A stretch of 64,000 nt of DNA from Tepidiforma flava (GCF_027594505.1 NZ_CP115149.1:2000460-2064459); one strand, 5' to 3'; counted from the first letter of the stretch, positions 26,844 through 36,524 are shown. Made by a program: numbers and translations. The notes: generated by a model not told the origin, from the letters alone.

Positions 26844-27857
26844 GTGAACCGCACGCTCCGCGCCGCCGTCATCGGTCTCGGCTCCATGGGCGCCAACCAC
26901 GCCCGCGTCCTCGCCGATACCCCCGGCGTCGAACTCGTCGCTGTCGCCGACCCCGATGCCGAGCGCGTCCGCAAGGCCGTCCAGGGCCGTCCGATCCCCG
27001 GCTTCGCCTCCCCGGCGGCCCTCCTCGCCGAGACGCGCCCCGATTTCGTCAGCGTCGTCGTCCCCACCGGCCTCCACGAGGAAGTCGCCCTCGCCTGCAT
27101 CGAGGCCGGCGCGCACGTCCTCGTCGAAAAGCCGATCGCCGCCACGCTCGAGGCCGCCCGCCGAATCGCCGCCGCCGCCGACCGCGCCGGCCTCCTCCTC
27201 ACCGTCGGCCACATCGAACGGTTCAACCCCGCCGTCCGCGAGCTGAAGCGCCGCCTCGCCGAGGGCCAGGGCGGCCGCGTCCTCCAGGTCCGCGCCCGCC
27301 GCGTCGGCCCCTTCCCCCACCGCATCCGCGACGTCGGCGTCATCCACGACCTCGGCCCTCACGATATCGACATCATGCGCTACCTCCTCGATGACGACGT
27401 CGAGCGCGTCTACGCCGAGTCCCGCTCCCACATCGCCACCGGCAACGAAGACCTCTTCGCCGGCATGCTCCGCTTCCGCGGCGGCGCCATGGGTCTCCTC
27501 GACATCAACTGGCTCACCCCCACCAAGGAGCGCACCCTTACCGTCCTCTGCGAACGCGGCATGTTCACCGTCGACTACGCCGCGCAGGTCCTCTGCTTCT
27601 ACGAGAACTACGCGGCCGCCGCGAAAGAAGGCGTCTACGCCTCCGTCACCGAAGGGCCGATGACCCGCTACCCCATCCAGAACCGCGAACCCCTCCGCGT
27701 CGAACTCGAAGCCTTCCGCGATGCCATCCTCGCCGGCGGCCCGCCACCGGTTCCCGCCGCCGACGGCATCGCCGCCCTCGCCATCGCCGAAGCCCTCGTC
27801 CGCTCCGGCGAAACCGGCCTCCCCGTCAGCCTCGACGAGGTCGCCACCCTCCCATGA
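26844..27857 (+). CDS. Gfo/Idh/MocA-family oxidoreductase (WbpB-like)
   Basis: A 337-aa NAD(P)-dependent sugar dehydrogenase. Rossmann N-terminus AAVIGLGSMGANHARVL; active-site EKPIA (about residue 95); C-terminal catalytic region HDLGPHDIDIMRYL. GTG 26844 is chosen over GTG 26808 because TACCCT (26831-26836) ends 7 nt upstream and the family N-terminus fits. In context it would oxidise C3 of a UDP-GlcNAc-uronate. It overlaps the next gene by 4 nt. Confidence 0.88.
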   Translation: MNRTLRAAVIGLGSMGANHARVLADTPGVELVAVADPDAERVRKAVQGRPIPGFASPAALLAETRPDFVSVVVPTGLHEEVALACIEAGAHVLVEKPIAATLEAARRIAAAADRAGLLLTVGHIERFNPAVRELKRRLAEGQGGRVLQVRARRVGPFPHRIRDVGVIHDLGPHDIDIMRYLLDDDVERVYAESRSHIATGNEDLFAGMLRFRGGAMGLLDINWLTPTKERTLTVLCERGMFTVDYAAQVLCFYENYAAAAKEGVYASVTEGPMTRYPIQNREPLRVELEAFRDAILAGGPPPVPAADGIAALAIAEALVRSGETGLPVSLDEVATLP

Positions 27858-29128
27858 ACGTCGCCGTCATCGGCATCGGCCGCATCGGCCTCCCCCTTGC
27901 CGTCACCATCGCCTCCCGCGGCCACCGGGTGACCGGCTGCGATATCGACGCCGACCGCGTCGCGCGCATCAACCGCGCCGAAAACCCCCTCCCCGATGAA
28001 GCCGGCCTCGGCGACCTCCTCGCCCGCACCATCGCCGACGGCTCCTTCCGCGCCACCACCGATACCGCAGCCGGCGTCCGCGATGCCGCGGTCATCCTCT
28101 TCGCGGTCCGCGTCGACGTCGACGCCGACGGCCGCGCCGACCTCAGCCACCTGCTCGCTGCCGTCGACACCGTCGCGCCCGCGCTCACCCCCGGCGCCCT
28201 CTGCATCTTCGATACCACGCTGCCCGTGGGAACCACCCGGCGCGTCCTCGCGCCCCGCCTCGAACGCGGCGGCCGCCGCCTCGGCGAGGACCTCCACGTC
28301 GCCTTCTCCCCCGAACGCCTCCTCATGGGCCGCGTCATCGAAGACCTGACGAAGTACCCGAAGGTCGTCGGCGGCGTCGACCCCGAGGGCGGCCGGCTCG
28401 CCGCCGACTTCTACCGCCAGACGTTCGGCGGCGAGGTTCTCCTCCTCTCCTCCGCCGAGGCCGCCGAGCTTTCCAAGCTCGCCGAAGGCGCCTACCGCGA
28501 CCTCAACATCGCGCTCGCCAACGAACTCGCCATGGTCGCCGACGTCCACGGCCTCGACATCGCCGAGGTCATCCGCGCCGCCAACTCCCAGCCCTACTCC
28601 CACATCCACGTCCCCGGCACCGGCGTCGGCGGCCACTGCATCCCCGTCTACCCCCGCTTCCTCATGCAGGGCGAAGGCCCCTCCGCACTCTCCGCCCTCG
28701 GCCGCGCCGTCAACGATGCGATGCCGGGGTACGTCGTCCGCCGCCTCGCCGCCCTCCTCGGCGGGCTCGAAGGCCGCCGCGTTCTCGTCCTCGGCCTCAC
28801 CTTCCGCCCGGATGTCGCCGTCACCTTCCACACCAACGCCGTCGACCTCCGCCGCGAACTCGAAGCGCTGGGCGCCCGCGTCGAAGGCCACGACCCGCTC
28901 CTGACTCCCGAGGGCATCGCCTCGCTCGGCTTCGCGCGCGCCGCCGAACCCCTCGCCGGCTACGACGCCGCGATCGTCCACAGCTACCACCGCGCCTACG
29001 CCGGCCTCGACTGGGCGCGCATCGCTCCCGTCGTCGTCGATGCCCGGAACGCCCTCGACCGCGCCGCCGTCGAGGCCGCCGGCGTGCGCTACCTCGGCGT
29101 CGGCCGCCCGCCGACCCCCGCCAGCTAG
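27854..29128 (+). CDS. UDP-sugar 6-dehydrogenase (WbpA/WecC-like)
   Basis: A 424-aa nucleotide-sugar dehydrogenase that oxidises C6 to a carboxylate in two NAD steps. N-terminal VIGIGRIGLPLAVTIA, conserved SPERLLMGR, central KLAEGAYRDLNIALANEL, and the catalytic Cys in GVGGHCIPVYP (about residue 260). Last gene of the 22603-29128 operon. Its TAG stop shares a CTAG tetranucleotide with the stop of the convergent aminotransferase. Confidence 0.92.
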   Translation: MNVAVIGIGRIGLPLAVTIASRGHRVTGCDIDADRVARINRAENPLPDEAGLGDLLARTIADGSFRATTDTAAGVRDAAVILFAVRVDVDADGRADLSHLLAAVDTVAPALTPGALCIFDTTLPVGTTRRVLAPRLERGGRRLGEDLHVAFSPERLLMGRVIEDLTKYPKVVGGVDPEGGRLAADFYRQTFGGEVLLLSSAEAAELSKLAEGAYRDLNIALANELAMVADVHGLDIAEVIRAANSQPYSHIHVPGTGVGGHCIPVYPRFLMQGEGPSALSALGRAVNDAMPGYVVRRLAALLGGLEGRRVLVLGLTFRPDVAVTFHTNAVDLRRELEALGARVEGHDPLLTPEGIASLGFARAAEPLAGYDAAIVHSYHRAYAGLDWARIAPVVVDARNALDRAAVEAAGVRYLGVGRPPTPAS

Positions 29129-30306
29129 TCCGGCTCCGAACTCAGCCGCGCCTCCGCGGCGTCCAGCCCGGCCCTCAGGTCGGCCGGGAAGCCCTGCTCC
29201 CGCAGCAGCTTGCCCAGCGCGTTGAGGAAGTACAGCACGTTGCCCGGCGTCGAACTCTCGCCCATCAGGCCGACGCGCCACACCTTCCCCTTCAGCTCGC
29301 CGAGCCCGCCGCCGACCTCGATGCCGAACCGCCGCAGCAGCGCGCCCCGCACCGCCGCGTCCTCCACCCCGTCCGGGATGCGCACCGTCGTCAGCACCGG
29401 CAGCCGGTAGCCCGCCTTCGCGTGCAGCGTCAGCCCCAGCGCCTCCAGCCCCGCCTGCAGCGCCCGCCCGTTCCGTTCGTGCCGCGCCCAGCGCGCCTCC
29501 AGCCCCTCCTCCAGCACCAGCCGCAGCGCCTCGTGCAGCGCGTAGATCATCGAAATCGGCGCCGTGTGGTGGTACACCCGCCGCTCGTCCCAGTACGCCT
29601 CGAGCAGCTGGAGGTCGAGATACCACGTGTTGCACGGCGTCTCGCGCCGCCGCACCGCATCCCACGCCCGCGGCGAGAGCGTAATCGGCGCGGCGCCCGG
29701 CGGTGCACTCAGGCACTTCTGCGTGCCCGAGTAGACCGCATCCGCACCCCACGCATCCGCCCGCACCGGCACCCCGCCGAGCGACGTCACGCAGTCGACC
29801 AGCAGCAGCGCCCCGGCCTCCCGCGCGATGCGCGCGAACGGCTCTACCGGCGTCTCCGCCCCCGTCGACGTCTCCGCATGGACGATCGCCACCAGCTTCA
29901 CATTGCCCGCCGCCCGGACCGCCGCCTCCACCACCGCCGCGTCCGCCGGCTCGCCCCATGGCGACTGCACCCGCGTGACCTCCCCGCCGGCCCGCTCCGC
30001 CATCTGCGCAATCCGCTCGCCGAAGTACCCGCAAATCCCCACGACCACCCGGTCGCCCGGCTCCACGAGGTTCATCACCGCCGCTTCCATCCCGCTCGTC
30101 CCGGTGCCCGGCGTTGCCAGCGTCACCTCGTTCTCGGTCTGCAGCACCTCCCGCAGCATCCCGCGGCACTCGTCCATCGCCCGGAGGAAGTCCGGGTCGA
30201 GGTGGCCGAGCAGCGGCTTCGTCATCGCCGCGAGCACGCGCGGGTGCGCCCCGCTCGGCCCGGGGCCCATCAGGATGCGGTTCGGAGGAGTAAACGTCGT
30301 CGGCAT
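29125..30306 (-). CDS. Class V aminotransferase (alanine/serine-glyoxylate type)
   Basis: A 393-aa PLP enzyme. The N-terminus RILMGPGPSGAHPRVL is typical of the alanine-glyoxylate/serine-glyoxylate group. The schiff-base Lys is in SGTQKCLSAPPG (about residue 195), and HAETSTGAETPV and DCVTSLGG are present. It probably transfers amino groups between alanine or serine and glyoxylate; the exact donor cannot be read from sequence. Single-gene unit; stop overlaps the convergent operon by 4 nt. Confidence 0.9.
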   Translation of the reverse strand: MPTTFTPPNRILMGPGPSGAHPRVLAAMTKPLLGHLDPDFLRAMDECRGMLREVLQTENEVTLATPGTGTSGMEAAVMNLVEPGDRVVVGICGYFGERIAQMAERAGGEVTRVQSPWGEPADAAVVEAAVRAAGNVKLVAIVHAETSTGAETPVEPFARIAREAGALLLVDCVTSLGGVPVRADAWGADAVYSGTQKCLSAPPGAAPITLSPRAWDAVRRRETPCNTWYLDLQLLEAYWDERRVYHHTAPISMIYALHEALRLVLEEGLEARWARHERNGRALQAGLEALGLTLHAKAGYRLPVLTTVRIPDGVEDAAVRGALLRRFGIEVGGGLGELKGKVWRVGLMGESSTPGNVLYFLNALGKLLREQGFPADLRAGLDAAEARLSSEPD

Positions 30307-30408
30307 GCCGCCGATCCTACCCCCTGCGCACCGCAGCCGCCTCCCGGCTCGCAGCCCCTTTTTCGACGCGCGTGTACAATCGAGCCACTACCACACGTGA
30401 GGTATTCC

Positions 30409-31593
30409 ATGGACTTCCGCGACACCCCGGAGGAGGCCGCGTTCCGCGCCGAAGTTCGCAAGTTCATCGAAGAGGAGGGCCACAAGGCCCGCCAGCGCGA
30501 TGACGACGGCGAGCGCGCCTTCTACGGCGGCAGCAAAGAATGGACGAAGGCCCTCGCCGCCCGCGGCTGGGTCGCCCCCGCCTGGCCGAAGGAGTACGGC
30601 GGCGCCGGCCTCTCCGTCATGCAGCAGTTCATCTTCAACTGGGAGCTCGCCGAGGCCCGCCTCCCCCGCCCCGGCGGCATCGCCGTCGGCTTCGCCGGCC
30701 CCACCCTCATCGTCCACGGCACCGAAGAGCAGAAAAAGAAGTACCTCCCCGGCATCCTCTCCGGCGAGGACATCTGGTGCCAGGGCTACTCCGAACCCGG
30801 CGCCGGCTCCGACCTCGCCGCCCTCCAGACCCGCGCCGTCCGCGACGGCGATGACTACATCATCAACGGCCAGAAGATCTGGACCTCCGGCGGCCACCTC
30901 GCCAAGTACATGATCCTCCTCGCGCGCACCGACCCCGATGCGCCGAAGCACCGCGGCATCACCTACTTCATCGTCGATATGAAGAGCCCCGGCATCACCG
31001 TCCGGCCGCTCGTCAACGCCGCCTACACCCACGAGTTCAACGAAGTCTTCTTCGAAGACGTCCGCGTTCCCCGCGCCAACATCATCGGCGAGGAGAACCG
31101 CGGCTGGTATCTCGCCCAGACGACGCTCTCCTTCGAGCGCTCCAACATCGGCGGCTCCGTCGGCGCCCGCCAGGCCGTCGAAGACCTCATCAAGTTCGCC
31201 CGCGAAAACACCGCCAACGGCCAGAGCACCCTCGCCCACAACCCGGCCGTCCGCCACGAACTCGTCGAGCGCTACGTCGAGGCCGGCGTCGCCCAGATGA
31301 TGAGCTTCAAGATCGTCTCCATCCAGGCGAAGGAAGGCGTCGCGCCCGGCCACGAAGCCGCCGTCGCCAAGCTCTACGGCACCGAGCTCAACCAGCGCAT
31401 CTACCGCACCGGCATGAAAGTCCTCGGCCTCTACGGCCAGCTCGATGCGAAGACCGACGGCCCGAAGCCCCCGATGCGCGGCCGCATCAAGTACATGTAC
31501 CTCCGCTCCATCGCCAACACCATCGAAGGCGGCACGAGCGAAATCCAGCGCAACATCATCGCCACCCGCGGCCTCGGCCTGCCCCGCGGCTGA
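30409..31593 (+). CDS. Acyl-CoA dehydrogenase
   Basis: A 394-aa FAD enzyme introducing the alpha,beta double bond of acyl-CoA. Visible features: an N-terminal helical domain, the flavin/substrate motif CQGYSEPGAGSDLA, KIWTSGGHLAKYM, and the C-terminal IEGGTSEIQRNIIATRGLGLPRG. A TACAAT box (30375-30380) precedes a short leader with GTGAGG before the ATG, so this gene is leadered, unlike many neighbours. A hairpin follows. Confidence 0.93.
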   Translation: MDFRDTPEEAAFRAEVRKFIEEEGHKARQRDDDGERAFYGGSKEWTKALAARGWVAPAWPKEYGGAGLSVMQQFIFNWELAEARLPRPGGIAVGFAGPTLIVHGTEEQKKKYLPGILSGEDIWCQGYSEPGAGSDLAALQTRAVRDGDDYIINGQKIWTSGGHLAKYMILLARTDPDAPKHRGITYFIVDMKSPGITVRPLVNAAYTHEFNEVFFEDVRVPRANIIGEENRGWYLAQTTLSFERSNIGGSVGARQAVEDLIKFARENTANGQSTLAHNPAVRHELVERYVEAGVAQMMSFKIVSIQAKEGVAPGHEAAVAKLYGTELNQRIYRTGMKVLGLYGQLDAKTDGPKPPMRGRIKYMYLRSIANTIEGGTSEIQRNIIATRGLGLPRG

Positions 31594-31614
31594 CGCCCGT
31601 CCCGCGGAACCAGC

Positions 31615-31644
31615 AGCGGCCGCCCCATCCCTGGGGCGGCCGCT
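31615..31644 (+). terminator. Hairpin terminator after the acyl-CoA dehydrogenase gene
   Basis: A perfect 12-bp GC-rich stem (31615-31626 with 31633-31644) and 6-nt loop. The downstream tract is not T-rich, so its efficiency is uncertain. Confidence 0.65.
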
Positions 31645-31708
31645 TCGCGTCCCGGGCTTGCCTGAAGTGGACCTTTCAGGCGGCGCGCTCTTGCCTTGTA
31701 CTGTAGCG

Positions 31709-32245
31709 ATGGACTCTGACGGCGCGGTCGAACCCTCACCCCAATGCTGGAGGGCGGTTGACCGTTCCATCGCCGCCTTCGAACGGCTCCCTGCCCGCTT
31801 CCTCGAAGCGCCAGCCGCGAACGGCTGGCCGCGCAAAGTTCACATCGCCCACCTCGCGGACTGGAACCTCGCCTGCGCTGCATTGCTCGAAGGTCGGAAC
31901 CCGGCCGAGGTGATGGGGATTCCGGCCCGCCGCTGGCGCACCGCCGCAGAAGCTGACATCAATGCGTGGCTCGCTGCCCTCGCCATCGACCTTTCGCCCG
32001 CGGAATGCATTCGGCGCTACCGCGAGAGTTGCGCACGGCTTCGCGCCGTCCTGCAGCGCGGCGTGCGGTCTCCCGCGATCCCGTTTCGCCCCGGCGACCC
32101 CGCACTGCTCTCGCCTGCCGGCCGCGAAGCACAGTTCAGCCAAAGCCACCTCCTCGACCACCTCGAGGAGCTGCTCCCCGACCCGCGCGATCGCCGACGC
32201 GAAATACCCCGCGCCGCCCGCCGAGGCCCGCCGGCGATCGCCTGA
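31709..32245 (+). CDS. DinB-like four-helix protein
   Basis: A 178-aa protein. Its sequence has DinB/mycothiol-maleylpyruvate-isomerase-like features: KVHIAHLADWNLA (metal His, about residue 50) and QSHLLDHLEELL near the C-terminus. ATG 31709 follows TGTACT (31697-31702) by 6 nt, a leaderless arrangement. Substrate unknown; a second, divergent member of the fold in this window. Confidence 0.65.
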   Translation: MDSDGAVEPSPQCWRAVDRSIAAFERLPARFLEAPAANGWPRKVHIAHLADWNLACAALLEGRNPAEVMGIPARRWRTAAEADINAWLAALAIDLSPAECIRRYRESCARLRAVLQRGVRSPAIPFRPGDPALLSPAGREAQFSQSHLLDHLEELLPDPRDRRREIPRAARRGPPAIA

Positions 32246-32260
32246 CTCCCGGGCGCGACG

Positions 32261-33628
32261 TCAGGAGCCCGGGCCGGCGCTGCCTCCGCCGCCGCCCCGC
32301 TGCCGGTTGTTCGCCAGCATCATCGCCAGCAGCCAGCTGAAGACCGCCGCCAGCGCCAGCAGCAACGCCACCCCGAAGATCACCAGCATCCCCCGGTCCA
32401 GCCCGCCCGAACCGCTCCCGTCCCCGCCCGACTGCGCCGGCGCCCGCGTCGGGATCGCCGTCGGCCCCGCCTGCTGCGGCCGCTGCGCCGGGGCAGCGGT
32501 CGGCGCGGCAGTCGGCTGCGACCGCGGCGCCAGCCCGTGCTCCTGCCGGAACGCATCCTCGAACTGCGCCATCGTCAGCCCGTACACCCGCTCGATCGCC
32601 TGGTCGTACCGCGTCCCGGCCTTGATCGTCCGCATCAGCTCCGCGAACTTCCCCGGTCCCTCACGGTCGATGAGGAACTTCACCATGAAGTACGCCTGCC
32701 CGTAGAACACGCCCACCAGCTGCGGATTGCTCGTCGGCACCACCATCTGGTTGAACGGGATGAGCCGGTCGGCCCGGACAGCCACCCGGAACGCCCCCTC
32801 GTAGTCGCCCGGCGACGACTGGGCGAGCACCGCCGCGCCCTCATCCATCCACGCCGGCAGCTTCGCCAGCGCGCCCTGGCCCGCCACGTCGTTCAGGATG
32901 TGCCCCAGCTCGTGCCGCAGCGTGTCCGTCCGGTCCGGGGAGCCGCACGCGAGCGGAATCATCAGGAGGATGTCGTTCGTCACCTTCGTGCCGCAGGTCG
33001 TCACCGCCGCATCGAACCGCCCGCCCTGGCCCGGCCGGGCCGGGTTCATCTCCGCCTCATTCGCGAACAGGATGACCTTCACCGGCAGCGTCGTCAGCTC
33101 GATGCCGTACAGCTGCCGCCCGATCCGCTCGTACGTGTCCGCCCCGGCGTTCAGGTAGGCCCGCGCCAGCGTCTCCCGGTCGCCGTGGTAGTACACCACC
33201 ATGAAGTCGTTCGCCACCGATTGCCACTGCCGGTCCGGCGGCAGGTAGAGGAACTGCTGCTCCTCGCTCCGCGCGACCTGCCCGTCCGCCGTCGTCACCT
33301 CCCAGTAGTAGGTGAACTCCGACCCGACCGGGATGTAGTTCTGCCCGGTATTGACGAGCAGCTCGACTTCCGCCGTCAGCGCGCGCGCCGGCGCGAGGTC
33401 TTTCGGCTTATCCAGCGCCCGCGTCCCGCGCCCTTTGATCGCGTAGTGCAGCGTCGCGTCGGTGATCTCCGTATCGGCCCGCGCCGTCACCCGGAAGGTC
33501 AGGGCGCGCGGATAGCCGTTCTCCACGCTGACCGACTCGATGACCGCCGCCGCCCGCGCCGGCGCGCCGCCCGGCCCGAGCAGCCCCAGCGCCACCAGCG
33601 TCATCGCGGCCGCCGCCGCCAGCCTCAT
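32261..33628 (-). CDS. Secreted, membrane-anchored gluzincin-type metallopeptidase
   Basis: A 455-aa protein. Signal peptide at residues 1-27 (MTLVALGLLG...ARA), an N-terminal beta domain, then a peptidase-MA-like domain with the zinc motif RHELGHIL (about residue 240) and a downstream Glu in WMDEGAAV. A Pro/Ala/Thr linker of about 60 residues leads to one C-terminal membrane helix (MLVIFGVALLLALAAVFSWLLA) and a Gly-rich tail. The active site should face outside the cell. It starts within the prfB stop (ATGA). Confidence 0.85.
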   Translation of the reverse strand: MRLAAAAAMTLVALGLLGPGGAPARAAAVIESVSVENGYPRALTFRVTARADTEITDATLHYAIKGRGTRALDKPKDLAPARALTAEVELLVNTGQNYIPVGSEFTYYWEVTTADGQVARSEEQQFLYLPPDRQWQSVANDFMVVYYHGDRETLARAYLNAGADTYERIGRQLYGIELTTLPVKVILFANEAEMNPARPGQGGRFDAAVTTCGTKVTNDILLMIPLACGSPDRTDTLRHELGHILNDVAGQGALAKLPAWMDEGAAVLAQSSPGDYEGAFRVAVRADRLIPFNQMVVPTSNPQLVGVFYGQAYFMVKFLIDREGPGKFAELMRTIKAGTRYDQAIERVYGLTMAQFEDAFRQEHGLAPRSQPTAAPTAAPAQRPQQAGPTAIPTRAPAQSGGDGSGSGGLDRGMLVIFGVALLLALAAVFSWLLAMMLANNRQRGGGGGSAGPGS

Positions 33629-34732
33629 GCCTCCTCCTGCCCGACCTGCGCCCGCAGATACGCCTCGATGAACGGGTCGATCTCCCCATCCAGCACGGCC
33701 GTCGTGTCCGACGTCTCGTACCCGGTGCGCAGGTCCTTCACCAGCTTATACGGGTGCAGCACATAATTGCGGACCTGGCTCCCGAACGAAACATCCACGT
33801 GCTCGCCCTTCAGCCGCGCCTTTTCCTCTTCTTGACGGTTCAGCTCGAGCTCCAGCAGCCGCGCCTCGAGCACCTTCATCGCGCTCTCTTTGTTCTGCGC
33901 CTGCGACCGCTCGTTCTGGCAGGTCACCACGATGCCGGTCGGGATGTGCGTGATGCGCACCGCCGTCGAGTTCTTCTGCACGTTCTGGCCGCCCGCCCCG
34001 CTCGAACGAAACACGTCGATCCGGAGGTCGTCCGGGTTGATTTCGATCTCCCCGACCTCGTCGACCTCCGGCATTACCTCCACCTTCGCGAAGCTCGTCT
34101 GCCGCGTGGCCGCCGAGTTGAACGGCGAAAGCCGCACCAGCCGGTGCACCCCGCGCTCGCTCTTCAGGTAGCCGTAGGCGTACGGCCCCCGCACTTCGAT
34201 GGTCGCGCTCTTGATGCCCGCCTCTTCGCCCTCGGTCATGTCGAGGATTTCGGCCTCGAAGCCCTTCCGCTCCGCCCAGCGGAGGTACATCCGGAGCAGC
34301 ATCTCCGCCCAGTCCTGCGAATCGGTCCCGCCGGCGCCGGCGTGCACCGCGAGGATGGCGTTCCGCATGTCGTACGGTCCGGAGAGCTGCAGCTGGAATT
34401 CGAGCCGCCCGAGCTCCTCCTCGATAGCATCGAGCTCCCGCGCCGCATCCGCAGCCGTCGCCTCGTCGCCTTCCGCCAGGGCGAGGTCGATGAGCTCCGC
34501 CGCATCGCGGGAGCGGCGCTCCAGCCCGCGCCACGTTTCGACGCGCTCCCGCCGCGCGGCGAGCTCCTGCATCACCCTCCGCGCTGCGGCCGCATCGTCC
34601 CAGAAGCCGGGTTCGAGGGTTTGTCGTTCGAGTTCTGCTACGCGAGCTTCATCCCTGGCGAGGTCAAAGACGCACCAGGAGGTCAGAGATCCGGTCCGAA
34701 AGCTCGCGCGCGCGCACCTGCAGTTCGTTCAT
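33625..34732 (-). CDS. prfB: Peptide chain release factor 2 with programmed +1 frameshift
   Basis: Terminates translation at UGA/UAA. Codons 1-22 run from ATG 34732 to CTT (34669-34667). Codon 23 is an in-frame TGA (34666-34664) in the context CTT TGA C. Skipping T34666 joins GAC and gives a 368-aa protein. This is the classic autoregulatory frameshift: scarce RF2 lets ribosomes slip and make more. The stop-recognition tripeptide SPF (LSPFNSAATRQ) and catalytic GGQ (SSGAGGQNVQ) are both present. The upstream Shine-Dalgarno-like stimulator is weak (GGTG). It overlaps the peptidase gene. Confidence 0.95.
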
Positions 34733-34772
34733 ACCCGCATCCTCGCACGCCCCGGCCCCACGATCGAGCCGC

Positions 34773-35367
34773 TCAGCGCGCGCCTTCGGCCCTCAGCGCC
34801 CGCGTCAGCATCCACGCGCGCTGCAGCGCCGTCAGGTTCGAAAGCGCGGCGAGGATGACCATCGCCGCCGTCAGCCAGCCCAGCAGCAGCCCGATCCCCA
34901 GCACCGCCACCCGCTCCTGCCGCCGGAACAGCCCTTCCCGCATCGGCACCCCTTCCACCTCCGCCCGCGCGCTGCAGGTAGCTCACCGCCACGCTCCCGA
35001 GCAGCGCAGCGTAGGCCGCCGCCACCTGCCAGTGCTCCCCCCGCGCCGCGAAGTGCCACGCGCACGCGGCCAGCACGATCGCCTCGCTCGCCCGGTCCAG
35101 CACCGCGTCGAACACCGCGCCGAACGGGCTCGCCTTCCCTGTCGCCCGCGCCACCGCGCCATCAACGAGGTCGAGCGCCGAGAACACGAGGTAGACGATG
35201 CCGGCCGCCAGCAGGCTCCCCCGCGCCACCAGCACCGCCGCCGCCGCGTTACCGGCCGCGCCGGCCATCGAGATCATGTTCGGCGTAATCCCCAGCCCGC
35301 CGACGCTCCGCCCGATGGCGTCCTGCACGCCCTTCGGCAGGCGGGTCGGCAGCAGCGTCACGCCCAT
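34773..35367 (-). pseudogene. pgsA: CDP-alcohol phosphatidyltransferase, frameshifted at about 34973
   Basis: The N-terminal 135 residues carry the family signature DLVDGAVAR, eight residues, then GAVFDAVLD (D-x2-D-G-x2-A-R-x8-G-x3-D-x3-D). After VSYL the frame breaks. Removing the A at 34973 (minus strand) restores SYLRARAEVEGVPMREGLF and two more membrane helices to the stop at 34773, giving about 197 aa. The restored SYxRARAE is conserved in the PgsA/phosphatidylinositol-phosphate synthase family. The next gene is a PimA-like glycosyltransferase, so the acceptor may be inositol phosphate. Sequencing error is the simplest explanation. TGATG junction with the glycosyltransferase. Confidence 0.8.
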
Positions 35368-36524
35368 CAGCGGCCCTGCCCCGCGAGCTGCGCCGCCCGC
35401 CGCGCCCGCGTCTCCGCCACCTGCTCTCGCTCGTACAGCAGCCGCTCGTAGTACGACATCACCCGGTGGGCCACGTTGTCCCAGCTGTAGTGCCGCGCCA
35501 GCTCCCGCCCCCGGGCGCTCAGCGCTTCCCGCAGCGCCGGGTTCCGCAGCAGGCGCAGGATGGCGTCCGCTATCGCGTCCGGGTCCTTCGGCCGGACGAG
35601 CAGCCCCTCCATCTCGTGGGTCATCACGCCGGCGAAACCTTCGATGTTGCTCGCCACCACCGCATCGCCGGCCGCCAGCGCCTCCAGCAGGACATACCCC
35701 TGGCTTTCATTCCCGGTGTTCGGCGCGCAGAAGACGGTGCAGCTCCGGTGGTAGCGCGGCAGGTCGGCGTACGGCACGTTCGGCCGGAACACCACGTCCG
35801 GGAACGGCGCCATCACCCGCTCGAACCGCGTGAAGTCCCCCGCGCCGACCACGATCAGCCGCGTCTCCGGCTCCGCCTGCCGGATGCGCAGGTACGCCCG
35901 CAGCAGGTAGGTCAGCCCCTTCCGCTTCTCCGGCCGGCCCACGAACAGGATGTTCTTCTTCCCGTCCATGAACTCCGGGAACGGTTCCGCCGGGCCCGCG
36001 AAATGCTCGTAGTCGATGCCGTTCGGGATGATGTTGAAATAGCCCGGGAAGTACCGGCTCACCAGCTTCACCGCCGCCGGCGACACCGCAATCTTCCCTT
36101 CGATCTTCCGGAACCACCGCCGCGTCAGCGGCGTCGTGTAGCCGTAGAACCGGTTGCCGCCCTCCTTCGCCGCGTGGAACGTCCCGACGTTCACCGCCTT
36201 CGAATACCGCAGGAAGTGGTACGGCAGGAGCGGCATCAGCGGCTCGTGCAGGTGCACCACGTCGAACCGGTGCTCCTGCAGCACGCGCTTCACCTCCGGC
36301 GACTTCCACGCGAAGGTGATGCGCGCCACCGACCCGCTCACCCGCATCGAAAACGGCCGCCCCATCACGTGCACCTCATCCCGCACGCGGCCGGGCTCCG
36401 AGGCCGGCGCGAAGATGACGACCTCGTGCCCCCACGCCCGGAACGAGGCCGCGAGATGCCGGATGTGCGTCTTCACGCCGCCCTCGACGCACCAGTCGTA
36501 CGGGCTCACGAGCGCAATCTTCAC
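35367..36524 (-). CDS. GT4-family glycosyltransferase (PimA-like)
   Basis: A 385-aa GT-B enzyme. N-terminal VSPYDWCVEGGVKTHIRHL has the family GGV nucleotide-binding loop. The C-terminal half holds ILFVGRPEKRKG and the E-x7-E region NESQGYVLLEALAAG. The YDW..GGV N-terminus, and position beside a phosphatidyltransferase and acyltransferases, fit phosphatidylinositol mannosyltransferase. The donor sugar is inferred, not shown. GTG start overlaps the PHP gene stop (GTGA). Confidence 0.88.
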   Translation of the reverse strand: MKIALVSPYDWCVEGGVKTHIRHLAASFRAWGHEVVIFAPASEPGRVRDEVHVMGRPFSMRVSGSVARITFAWKSPEVKRVLQEHRFDVVHLHEPLMPLLPYHFLRYSKAVNVGTFHAAKEGGNRFYGYTTPLTRRWFRKIEGKIAVSPAAVKLVSRYFPGYFNIIPNGIDYEHFAGPAEPFPEFMDGKKNILFVGRPEKRKGLTYLLRAYLRIRQAEPETRLIVVGAGDFTRFERVMAPFPDVVFRPNVPYADLPRYHRSCTVFCAPNTGNESQGYVLLEALAAGDAVVASNIEGFAGVMTHEMEGLLVRPKDPDAIADAILRLLRNPALREALSARGRELARHYSWDNVAHRVMSYYERLLYEREQVAETRARRAAQLAGQGR

